Positions 1 to 6,242 of a DNA stretch of 8,738 bases are shown piece by piece. The stretch spans positions 1 to 8,738 of the forward strand of contig JAFGDX010000272.1 of the NCBI GenBank assembly GCA_016931875.1, in the 5' to 3' direction. The notes under the pieces are model-generated. The model was not told the DNA's origin and made no database searches. It saw nothing but the letters and a program-made list of their open reading frames with translations. How positions within the stretch are numbered: position 1 is the stretch's first letter; each line of letters begins with the position of its first letter. This DNA comes from Prolixibacteraceae bacterium. Lineage in GTDB: Bacteria; Bacteroidota; Bacteroidia; Bacteroidales; Prolixibacteraceae. The translations under genes were made by a program, and so were the position numbers.

Positions 1-843
1 AAGCAAGGTATCGGGGGTGGTTATTTTATCCTTCAGAATATTCAAACTGCCTTTGGTATCAAAAGTCAGCGGCATGTCAAAATCCATAATGGTGCGGATG
101 ATATCGATGTGATGAATTCCCCAGTCGACCAGGTGGCCGTTGCCGTATTCCTTTTCCAGCCGCCAGGCTTTATGGGCGATACTGGGCCGGTAATCCAGTT
201 TTGGTGCCGGGCCGCACCATGCCTCCCAGTCGAGTGTTGCCGGAGGTGCCTGAACAGTGGTATCAGGTACCGACGGATTGTAATGGATTTGTGCGCCAAT
301 TTGGTGAATTTTCCCTAATCGCCCTTCACCAATCAATTGTTTGGCTTTTTGAAAAGCCTTGCTCTGCCGCCGCTGAAAACCAATTTGTACAATATTTCCC
401 GCTTTTTCAGCCGCTTTCATCATCGCCTCTCCTTCGCGCACATCATATGCCAGTGGTTTTTCGCAATAAATATCCAGCCCTTTTTCGCAGGCCGCAATAA
501 ACTGCAAGGCATGCCAGTGCGGTGGTGTGCCGATAAAAACAGCTTCCAGCCCGGGCACCTCAAGCAGTTCCTGATACTCTTTCAGCTCTTTGGGCCGGCT
601 GCCCTGGATTTTAGCAATTTCGCCGGCGCTGGCTTTTAGATGTGCTGAATCGACATCGCAAACGGCAATAACTTCCACATTACCCGTTTTTAAAGCTGCC
701 GTTGTAATGACCATGCCGTACCAGCCACAACCAATTAACCCCACTTTTAGTTTGCGGTCGGTTTGAAACGCCTTTATATGCAGCGACGCAGCAATTCCTG
801 CTGTGGCAAGCGACGATTTGCGGATAAAATTTCTACGGTTCAT
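1..843 (-). CDS. Gfo/Idh/MocA-family oxidoreductase with Tat-like leader, C-terminus beyond window edge
   Basis: Reading the minus strand from the ATG at 843-841 gives 281 uninterrupted codons to base 1, so the gene is partial at its 3' end. The N-terminus is MNRRNFIRKSSLATAG, a twin-arginine-like leader with a short hydrophobic stretch (residues 12-21), which suggests export. A Rossmann nucleotide-binding segment follows: VGLIGCGWYG at 34-43 (GxGxxG) and CDVD at 62-65. Further family hallmarks are TPPHWH at 106-111, CEKP at 127-130 (the lysine expected to be catalytic is K129), and DWGIHHID at 240-247 with the active-site Asp/His pattern. Family members are NAD(P)-dependent dehydrogenases or hydrolases, mostly acting on sugars or inositols; the substrate cannot be told from sequence. 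It starts 45 nt after sucB on the same strand with no clear terminator between them, so read-through is possible. A functional link to the TCA cycle is not evident. Confidence 0.9.
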   Translation of the reverse strand, partial: MNRRNFIRKSSLATAGIAASLHIKAFQTDRKLKVGLIGCGWYGMVITTAALKTGNVEVIAVCDVDSAHLKASAGEIAKIQGSRPKELKEYQELLEVPGLEAVFIGTPPHWHALQFIAACEKGLDIYCEKPLAYDVREGEAMMKAAEKAGNIVQIGFQRRQSKAFQKAKQLIGEGRLGKIHQIGAQIHYNPSVPDTTVQAPPATLDWEAWCGPAPKLDYRPSIAHKAWRLEKEYGNGHLVDWGIHHIDIIRTIMDFDMPLTFDTKGSLNILKDKITTPDTLL

Positions 844-888
844 ATTTTCAGGTTTAGGTTATTTATCGAATAAAAATAATTTAGAAAA

Positions 889-2169
889 TTAAATATCCAG
901 CAACAATTTTTCAGGTTCCTGGCCTCCCGTTAACATGCGTTCCGGGTTTTCAATCAATTCTTTTACTTTCACCAGGAAGCCAACCGAATCTTTTCCGTCG
1001 ATAATCCGGTGGTCGTAGGAAAGTGCCACATACATCATGGGGCGGATAAGCACCTGGCCGTTCACTGCAACGGGGCGTTCCACAATGTTGTGCATTCCCA
1101 GAATAGCCGACTGCGGTGGATTGATAATGGGTGTTGAAAGCAGCGAGCCAAAAACCCCGCCGTTGGTAATGGTAAATGTTCCGCCGGTCAGTTCTTCCAC
1201 TGATATTTTTTTGTTGCGGGCCTTTTCAGCCAGTTCCTTTATTTCCAGCTCAATTTGCGGAATGGATTTACTTTCTGCATTTCGCACAATCGGCACCATA
1301 AGACCTTTGGGTGTTGACACGGCAATGCCTACATCCACAAACTGCGGCGATACAATTTCGTCGCCGTCCATTTGCGCGTTCACCATCGGGTGAAAATCCA
1401 TAGCCAGCGCCACCGCTTTGGTAAAAAACGACATAAAACCTACTTTCAAACCGTGTTTTTTTACAAACTGGTCCTGGTATTGTTTCCGCAACTCCATGAC
1501 AAAGCTCATGTCAATTTCGTTGAAGGTGGTGAGCATGGCCGTTTCGTTTTTTACCGCCACCAGCCGCTGGCTTAGTTTACGGCGCAGACTCGACATTTTT
1601 TGCCGGTCTTCATCGCGCGATGCCTCTTTGGCCGGTGACAGGTTCACCCCGCTTTCACCTTTGGGAAGCCCGGCAACCGCTTCCACCTCTTTTTTGCCAA
1701 TCCGTTTTAAGCCCTGTATAATATCGTCGACCGAAAGATCCAAATCTTTCATCATTTCCTTGGCCACCGAAGTTACTTTTACCTTGCTCTGTTCATCTGT
1801 GGCTTTTGCTTCTTTGGCCGGTTCGGGTTTCTTTTCCGGCTCATTGGTTTTTGCTTCTTCTTTTTTTTCCGGCTCTTTTTCTCCGGCTTGTTTTTCCGGT
1901 TCCGGCTCCGGCTTTTTACTTTCTGCCGGAGCAGCGCTGGTATCGATAGTACACACCACGGAACCAACTTCCAGGGTATCGCCCTCTTCGGCCTTAAACT
2001 CTATTTTACCCCCTTCGCTGGCAACCACAGTCAGTGTTGCTTTATCCGATTCAATTTCAGCAATTTCCTGGTCTTTTGAAACGACCGAGCCATTTTCAAC
2101 CAGCCAGGCTCCAATTTCAACTTCCGTAATTGATTCTCCCGGACTGGGAACTTTAATTTCTACTATCAT
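889..2169 (-). CDS. sucB: Dihydrolipoyllysine-residue succinyltransferase, E2 of the 2-oxoglutarate dehydrogenase complex
   Basis: This 426-aa protein transfers the succinyl group from the lipoyl arm to CoA in the cytoplasmic 2-oxoglutarate dehydrogenase complex. Domains in order: a lipoyl domain at about 1-76 with the lipoyl-lysine motif EIESDKATL (K43); a Glu/Lys/Pro/Ala-rich flexible linker at about 77-128; a short E3/E1-binding domain at about 130-165; and the acyltransferase core at about 188-426. The core carries [17 protein letters not shown] (331-347) and the catalytic SYDHRIIDG motif with H387 and D391. The E3-binding segment is atypical because the usual GTGxGGRI loop reads [13 protein letters not shown]. 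The gene starts 15 nt after sucA. Adjacency to sucA is the main reason for calling it E2o rather than a pyruvate or branched-chain E2. The upstream context is A-rich (aaaagaaacc) with no strong Shine-Dalgarno sequence, as is usual in Bacteroidota. Confidence 0.96.
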   Translation of the reverse strand: MIVEIKVPSPGESITEVEIGAWLVENGSVVSKDQEIAEIESDKATLTVVASEGGKIEFKAEEGDTLEVGSVVCTIDTSAAPAESKKPEPEPEKQAGEKEPEKKEEAKTNEPEKKPEPAKEAKATDEQSKVKVTSVAKEMMKDLDLSVDDIIQGLKRIGKKEVEAVAGLPKGESGVNLSPAKEASRDEDRQKMSSLRRKLSQRLVAVKNETAMLTTFNEIDMSFVMELRKQYQDQFVKKHGLKVGFMSFFTKAVALAMDFHPMVNAQMDGDEIVSPQFVDVGIAVSTPKGLMVPIVRNAESKSIPQIELEIKELAEKARNKKISVEELTGGTFTITNGGVFGSLLSTPIINPPQSAILGMHNIVERPVAVNGQVLIRPMMYVALSYDHRIIDGKDSVGFLVKVKELIENPERMLTGGQEPEKLLLDI

Positions 2170-2184
2170 TTTTGGTTTCTTTTA

Positions 2185-4920
2185 TCAAGCAATTACTTTT
2201 TTCTCCTGAAAAACTGTTGCGAGTAATTTTTCGAGACTTTGTTTGTGAATTTCCATCAGACCAACCGCCGGGCTTCCACTCTCATTCCGGGTAACCGGGG
2301 TCAGGTTCAGATTTTTTAGTTTGCGTTCAAGAAACGGCCAGGCACCCATATTTCCGGGTTCATCCTGTGCCCAAATCAGTTCCGACGCTTTTTTATATTT
2401 TTTCAGAATTTCATCGATTTGTTTGTACGGAACCGGATGAATTTGTTCGATTCTTACCACCGCAACATTGCTGACTCCTTTTTCAACCTTTGTTCTGGCC
2501 AAATCGTAATACAAACGGCCCGAGGTAAACACCACTTTTTCAACCAAATCGGGTTCGGCCACGGGGTCGTCAATCACTTCGCTAAACGATCCAACCGCCA
2601 TTTCCTCGATTTTGGAAACCACCTGCGGATGTCGCAGCAAACTTTTGGGTGTAAAAACCACCAGCGGCACACGTGTATTCATTTTTACCTGCCGGCGCAG
2701 AACATGAAACATATTTGCCGGTGTAGTGGGCACCACTACCTGTATGTTGTGATTGGCTGCCTGCTGCAGAAACCGCTCTATCCGGGCGCTCGAGTGTTCC
2801 GGCCCCTGACCTTCGTAGCCGTGCGGAAGGAGCAGTACCACCCCGTTCATCAGTCCCCATTTTTCAAAGGCAGAAGTAATATACTGGTCTACAATTACCT
2901 GAGCCACATTGTGAAAATCGCCAAACTGTGCTTCCCAAATGGTTAATCCGTCGGGTTGCGCCAGCGAATACCCATACTCAAATCCCAGCACGGCATATTC
3001 CGAAAGCAAAGAATTATACACATGAAACGGCGCCTGTTTTTCAGCAATGTATTTCAGCGGGAAGTACTTTTCGTCGGTACCTTCCGCCACAAAGGCTGCA
3101 TGGCGGTGGGCAAAGGTTCCGCGTTCGGTATCCTGCCCGCTCAACCGCACCGGGTGTCCTTCGGCAACCAGTGTTCCGTAGGCAAGCAATTCTCCCATTG
3201 CCCAGTCCAGCCGGTTATCCGAAATCATCGTTTTGCGGTCGGACAAAATACGGTCAACTTTTTTGAAAAATTTGGAATCTTCTGGCAGCGAATTCATTTT
3301 CCCGGCCACCTTTAGCAGCGTTTCCTTTTTAACACCGGTTTCTATTTTATGTGCAAATACCTCCTCTTTGGGCATTTTGAACTTTTCATATTCATTTATC
3401 AGAAACTTCCGGATTTTCAGCTTCTCAATTTTTTCCGATTCCTTGTATTTTTCTTCCAGAAACTGGTCAAATTCCCTGATTCTTTTTCTTGATTCTTCTT
3501 TTGACATTATTCCCAGGCGGTCCAGCTTTTCGGAATAAATATCCCTTGGGTTCGGATGTTTGGAAATGGCTTTGTACAACATGGGTTGCGTAAACCGGGG
3601 TTCGTCGCCCTCGTTGTGGCCGTATTTACGGTAACAAAGAATATCGATAAAAACATCGGTATGAAACTTCTGCCGGAATTCGAGCGCCAGCTTAATGGTG
3701 TAAATTAACGCTTCAACATCATCGCCGTTAACATGAAATACGGGCGAACGTGTTACTTTGGCAACATCGGTACAATAGGTGCTCGAGCGGGCTTCGAGGT
3801 AGGGAGTTGTAAAACCCACCTGGTTGTTAATAACCAGATGAATGGTTCCGCCGGTTTTGTACCCGTTTAACTGCGACATTTGAATGGTTTCGTAAACCAC
3901 GCCCTGTGCGGCAATTGCGGCATCGCCATGAATAATAATCGGCGCGGCTTTTGAAAAGTCTCCGTTGTAAACCGAATCGATTCGCGACCGGGTCATCCCT
4001 TCAACAATGGGGCCCACCGCTTCAAGGTGCGAAGGGTTGGGCATCAGTTTCAGTTTTACCTTTTTGCCAAAATCGGTTTCCACCTCATTTTCATATCCCA
4101 GGTGGTATTTTACATCGCCCTGCGAAATATCATCTTCATATTCTTTTCCGTAAAACTCCTTAAAAATATTTTCATAGGGTTTTTCAATGATATTGGCCAG
4201 CACATTAAGTCGTCCGCGGTGTGCCATTCCCAGTATAAATTCCTCGATGCCCAGTTCGGCCCCGCGTTCAATAACTGCATCCAGTGATGGAATCAGGGTT
4301 TCAGCGCCTTCGAGTGAAAAACGTTTTTGCCCAACAAATTTTTTATGGATAAAATTCTCAAAACCAACCGCCAGTTTCAGATGATAAAATATGTGTCTCC
4401 GGTTTTCATCCGTAAATTCCTGGGAGTTTTTCGAACTCTCCATTTTTTGTTTCAGCCACTGAATCACCTCCGGATGACGCATATAAACATACTCAACACC
4501 AATAGAACGGCAATAGGTATCTTCCAGATGCGCCACAATATCTTTCAATTTTGTGGGACCAATGCCAATATCGTTGCCAGCCTGGAAGGTTGCTTCCAGA
4601 TCTTTTTCTTCCAACCCGAAATTTTTTATATCGAGTGTGGGCGAGTATGTTCTCCGGGCCCGCACCGGATTTGTTTTGGTGAACAAATGTCCACGCTGCC
4701 GGTAACCGTGTATTAAATTTAAAATGGCAAATTCCTTGTTCATTTTTTCCGAAGGAATTGCAGCCGACTTCTCTTCGTAACTGGTTCGGCCAAATTCGAA
4801 GCCGGAAAAAAACTGCCTCCAGCTTTTATCCACCTCTTCCGGGTTTTTCAGGTAGGTTTGATAGAGGTCTTCCATCGCTTCCAGTTCCTGGTTTCCTAAT
4901 GACGAAAATTTATCAATCAT
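2185..4920 (-). CDS. sucA: 2-oxoglutarate dehydrogenase E1 component, thiamine-diphosphate dependent
   Basis: This 911-aa protein performs the ThDP-dependent decarboxylation of 2-oxoglutarate and succinylates the E2 lipoyl group. Its length is close to the family norm of about 930. The N-terminal segment (about 9-42, including DLYQTYLKNPEEVDKSWRQF) resembles the E2-binding tail of OdhA/SucA proteins. Active-site and cofactor motifs are visible: GMAHRGRLNVLANI from 231, NPSHLE at 295-300, and the ThDP/Mg motif from HGDAA (331) to INNQVGF (364). YGHNEGDEPRFTQP (433-446) follows, then the transketolase-like pyrimidine domain with SGQDTERGTFAHRHA from 594 and LLSEYAVLGFEYGYS (638-652). The C-terminal domain contains AQDEPGNMGAW (851-861). 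The gene ends in TGA followed directly by an in-frame TAA (2187-2182), giving a tandem stop just before sucB. It is divergent from the Crp-like gene across a 354-nt intergenic region. Confidence 0.98.
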   Translation of the reverse strand: MIDKFSSLGNQELEAMEDLYQTYLKNPEEVDKSWRQFFSGFEFGRTSYEEKSAAIPSEKMNKEFAILNLIHGYRQRGHLFTKTNPVRARRTYSPTLDIKNFGLEEKDLEATFQAGNDIGIGPTKLKDIVAHLEDTYCRSIGVEYVYMRHPEVIQWLKQKMESSKNSQEFTDENRRHIFYHLKLAVGFENFIHKKFVGQKRFSLEGAETLIPSLDAVIERGAELGIEEFILGMAHRGRLNVLANIIEKPYENIFKEFYGKEYEDDISQGDVKYHLGYENEVETDFGKKVKLKLMPNPSHLEAVGPIVEGMTRSRIDSVYNGDFSKAAPIIIHGDAAIAAQGVVYETIQMSQLNGYKTGGTIHLVINNQVGFTTPYLEARSSTYCTDVAKVTRSPVFHVNGDDVEALIYTIKLALEFRQKFHTDVFIDILCYRKYGHNEGDEPRFTQPMLYKAISKHPNPRDIYSEKLDRLGIMSKEESRKRIREFDQFLEEKYKESEKIEKLKIRKFLINEYEKFKMPKEEVFAHKIETGVKKETLLKVAGKMNSLPEDSKFFKKVDRILSDRKTMISDNRLDWAMGELLAYGTLVAEGHPVRLSGQDTERGTFAHRHAAFVAEGTDEKYFPLKYIAEKQAPFHVYNSLLSEYAVLGFEYGYSLAQPDGLTIWEAQFGDFHNVAQVIVDQYITSAFEKWGLMNGVVLLLPHGYEGQGPEHSSARIERFLQQAANHNIQVVVPTTPANMFHVLRRQVKMNTRVPLVVFTPKSLLRHPQVVSKIEEMAVGSFSEVIDDPVAEPDLVEKVVFTSGRLYYDLARTKVEKGVSNVAVVRIEQIHPVPYKQIDEILKKYKKASELIWAQDEPGNMGAWPFLERKLKNLNLTPVTRNESGSPAVGLMEIHKQSLEKLLATVFQEKKVIA

Positions 4921-4932
4921 CGATATTTAATT

Positions 4933-4942
4933 AACAATTGTT
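4933..4942. promoter_or_regulatory. 10-bp perfect palindrome in the sucA leader
   Basis: AACAATTGTT is a perfect palindrome centred about 17 nt upstream of the sucA start codon. It could be part of an operator or simply chance in AT-rich DNA. No matching half-sites of a known regulator were recognised. Confidence 0.2.
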
Positions 4943-4957
4943 GTTATTCAAAAAAAA

Positions 4958-4998
4958 CAAAACAGAATTTTTATTGTTTAGTCAAACCCCCTGTTTTG
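4958..4998. promoter_or_regulatory. 8-bp inverted repeat upstream of sucA
   Basis: CAAAACAG (4958-4965) and CTGTTTTG (4991-4998) are perfect inverted repeats separated by 25 nt. They lie 38-78 nt upstream of the sucA start. If transcription begins upstream of them, they would form an 8-bp stem in the sucAB 5' leader; as DNA they could be two half-sites of a looping operator. The size is only modestly above chance in AT-rich sequence. Confidence 0.25.
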
Positions 4999-5003
4999 CT
5001 TCA

Positions 5004-5011
5004 CAAATTTA
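5004..5011 (-). promoter_or_regulatory. Candidate Bacteroidota -7 element for sucA (proximal)
   Basis: Read on the minus strand, this is TAAATTTG, matching the TAnnTTTG -7 consensus used by the Bacteroidota primary sigma factor. It lies about 84 nt upstream of the sucA start. No TTTG-type -33 box is seen at the expected 19-21 nt spacing, so the call is weak. Confidence 0.25.
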
Positions 5012-5061
5012 AGCTTTATTATACGATTATGAATTTACATATTATCGGTTAAAATCCTGCA

Positions 5062-5069
5062 CAAAGTTA
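5062..5069 (-). promoter_or_regulatory. Candidate Bacteroidota -7 element for sucA (distal)
   Basis: The minus strand reads TAACTTTG, an exact TAnnTTTG match preceded by another T (TTAACTTTG would need one base change). It lies about 142 nt upstream of sucA, which would give a leader containing the inverted repeat at 4958-4998. A -33 TTTG at proper spacing is absent; the nearest is about 29 nt upstream. Confidence 0.3.
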
Positions 5070-5274
5070 ACTTATTCTCAGAATTCGTTTCACTGCCCCA
5101 AAAATGGCTCAACGATTTGATAATTATATTGGTTTGATTTAAATTGCACTCAGTTGAATGGTAAAATAGCATTATAAAAGTGAGGAGAAATTTAATCGTC
5201 GGTTTGTATGAACATGCATGGTTTAATTTCGTTGAGGATTTTGGCAGATAAATAAAAAGTAAAAATTTATAACA

Positions 5275-5892
5275 ATGAAAACGGAAAACGAAATTTTTAC
5301 TCAGCTGAGTTCAGCCCTGGTTTCAGAGATACAAAATCATGGTATAAAAAAAGATGTCCCGGCAGAAATTGAAGTCATGCGCGAAGGGCAGTATATAAAA
5401 GCTATTCCGTTTGTTATGAAGGGCCTGGTGAAAGTATTCTCCCGTTACGACGACAAAGAATTGCTGCTGTACTATATAAAACCGGGCGAAAGCTGCATCA
5501 TGTCTTTCGATGCGTGTTTACAAAACAAACCGAGCAAAGTTTATGCTTCCACCGAAGAAAATTCGACCATTCTTTTACTACCGGTTGAGAAAGTATTTCA
5601 GTGGATGCGTGAATACCCCGAAATGAATACCCTGTTTTTTTTACAATACAACAGCAGGTACAGCGAGCTGATAACCATGATTAACCAGGTTCTTTTTGAA
5701 AAACTGGATAAAAGGTTGATGGAATATTTAAAGGCCAAAACCAGGCTTACCAAAAAAAATCCCATCAACATACCGCACCGTAAAATTGCCAACGATTTGG
5801 GTACTGCGCGCGAGGTGGTAACGCGAATTCTTAAAAAGCTGGAAAACGAAGGCCGTATTTCACAAAACGCTGAAGGAATTAAAATTATTTGA
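5275..5892 (+). CDS. Crp/Fnr-family transcriptional regulator, probably not cAMP-responsive
   Basis: This 205-aa protein has the CRP/FNR layout. A cyclic-nucleotide-binding-like beta-roll occupies about 20-105, with the phosphate-binding cassette starting PGESCIMSF at 70-78. A dimerisation helix spans about 115-155, and a C-terminal winged helix-turn-helix covers about 164-200 (PHRKIANDLGTAREVVTRIL, then KKLENEGRI). The Glu of the cassette is present (E72), but the Arg-Ser pair that contacts the cAMP phosphate in E. coli CRP is replaced by NKPSKVYA. Two cysteines, C74 and C81, lie in the cassette. The family acts as a dimeric DNA-binding activator or repressor in the cytoplasm; the signal here is unknown, and redox or a metal is only a guess. 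The start at 5275 has no Shine-Dalgarno sequence, only an A-rich upstream stretch. A DUF2892 gene lies 76 nt downstream on the same strand and is a plausible target or partner. Confidence 0.92.
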   Translation: MKTENEIFTQLSSALVSEIQNHGIKKDVPAEIEVMREGQYIKAIPFVMKGLVKVFSRYDDKELLLYYIKPGESCIMSFDACLQNKPSKVYASTEENSTILLLPVEKVFQWMREYPEMNTLFFLQYNSRYSELITMINQVLFEKLDKRLMEYLKAKTRLTKKNPINIPHRKIANDLGTAREVVTRILKKLENEGRISQNAEGIKII

Positions 5893-5910
5893 TGGTGACT
5901 CCGGTCACTG
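5893..5910 (+). terminator. Short GC hairpin directly after the Crp-like gene
   Basis: GTGAC (5895-5899) and GTCAC (5904-5908) pair around a TCCG loop, and two flanking G-T wobbles can extend the stem. It begins at the base after the stop codon. No clean T-run follows (tgctttgccgttttgc), so it is a weak or leaky terminator, an mRNA-stabilising hairpin, or a palindromic protein-binding site. Confidence 0.35.
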
Positions 5911-5968
5911 CTTTGCCGTTTTGCATTTCTTATATTTCTGTATTACTAATTCAAAACATCAGAAAGAT

Positions 5969-6175
5969 ATGAAAAAGAACATGGGAAACGCTGACCGAAT
6001 TATCAGACTGGTAATTGCAGCAGTAATCGTTGTACTTTATGCCACAAACATTATTACAGGAACTCTGGGGATTGTACTTCTGGTTTTAGCCGGAATTTTT
6101 GTGCTTACAAGTCTTATTCATGTTTGCCCGCTTTATATTCCATTGGGACTAAAAACACGTAAAAAAACAGAATGA
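5969..6175 (+). CDS. DUF2892 (YgaP-like transmembrane) small membrane protein
   Basis: This 68-aa protein starts MKKNMGNADRIIRLVIAAV and contains two hydrophobic segments, at about 9-26 and 30-50, followed by HVCPLYIPLGL and a basic tail. That pattern is typical of the DUF2892 family, which also forms the membrane part of YgaP-type sulfurtransferases. I chose the ATG at 5969 rather than the in-frame ATG at 5921: family members start at MKKNMG, the 16 residues added by the earlier start do not look like the family, and AGAAAG lies just before 5969. The protein should reside in the inner membrane; its molecular role is unknown. It follows the Crp-like gene, a pairing I associate with Bacteroidota genomes from general knowledge, and ends in a terminator. 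Confidence 0.85.
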   Translation: MKKNMGNADRIIRLVIAAVIVVLYATNIITGTLGIVLLVLAGIFVLTSLIHVCPLYIPLGLKTRKKTE

Positions 6176-6189
6176 TTCTGTTTTTTTTT
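6161..6189 (+). terminator. Intrinsic terminator whose loop is the DUF2892 stop codon
   Basis: The 12-nt arm 6161-6172 (seven A, then CAGAA) pairs perfectly with 6176-6187 (TTCTG, then seven T). The 3-nt loop is TGA at 6173-6175, which is the stop codon of the DUF2892 gene. The T-run extends to 6189. The core stem CAGAA/TTCTG is only 5 bp and mostly A-T, but the A-tract/T-tract extension is typical of intrinsic terminators. The A-tract means it could also act on the opposite strand. It separates the Crp-like/DUF2892 pair from the cupredoxin gene set. Confidence 0.75.
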
Positions 6190-6242
6190 GCTAAATAAAA
6201 GATTAAAACATACGAAACTACTATTCACCGATTTTAAAAATT

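Larger units (their letters stand above)
4921..5274. other. Divergent intergenic region between sucA and the Crp-like gene
   Basis: This stretch of 354 nt is AT-rich and lies between two divergent start codons, so it must carry promoters in both directions. I see candidate -7 boxes for sucA, an inverted repeat and a palindrome (listed separately). No tRNA, rRNA, CRISPR repeat or convincing small gene is visible. For the Crp-like gene the best plus-strand -7 look-alike is TAATTTCG at 5224-5231, one base off TAnnTTTG, with TTTG at 5203-5206; the 17-nt spacing is short for a Bacteroidota promoter. Confidence 0.8.

Noticed and set aside
109..639. Several overlapping plus-strand open frames at the left end
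   Set aside because: They are antisense to the Gfo/Idh/MocA gene, which reads without interruption and carries multiple family motifs.
844..888. Weak inverted repeat TTATTT/AAATAA between sucB and the oxidoreductase
   Set aside because: It is six A-T pairs with a 9-nt loop and no T-tract, too weak to call a terminator.
1418..2209. 263-codon open frame on the plus strand opposite sucB
   Set aside because: It lies antisense to a clear sucB gene. Its Ser/Phe-rich translation is the mirror of the Glu/Lys-rich linker and lipoyl domain, and it shows no domain of its own.
5213..5220. 8-bp palindrome CATGCATG upstream of the Crp-like gene
   Set aside because: It is short, without flanking symmetry, and not recognisable as a regulator site.
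5208..5255. 15-codon open frame (MNMHGLISLRILADK) just upstream of the Crp-like gene
   Set aside because: A GAGGAG sequence exists upstream, but 20 nt away, which is too far for a ribosome-binding site. The length is within chance and no conservation can be judged.
5921..5968. N-terminal extension of the DUF2892 protein from an upstream ATG
   Set aside because: The 16 extra residues do not resemble the family start, and the downstream MKKNMG matches it well.
6187..6218. Possible promoter for the cupredoxin operon: TTTG, 20-nt spacer, TACGAAAC
   Set aside because: Spacing fits a Bacteroidota promoter, but the -7 box lacks the TTTG half and the -33 TTTG is part of the terminator T-run.
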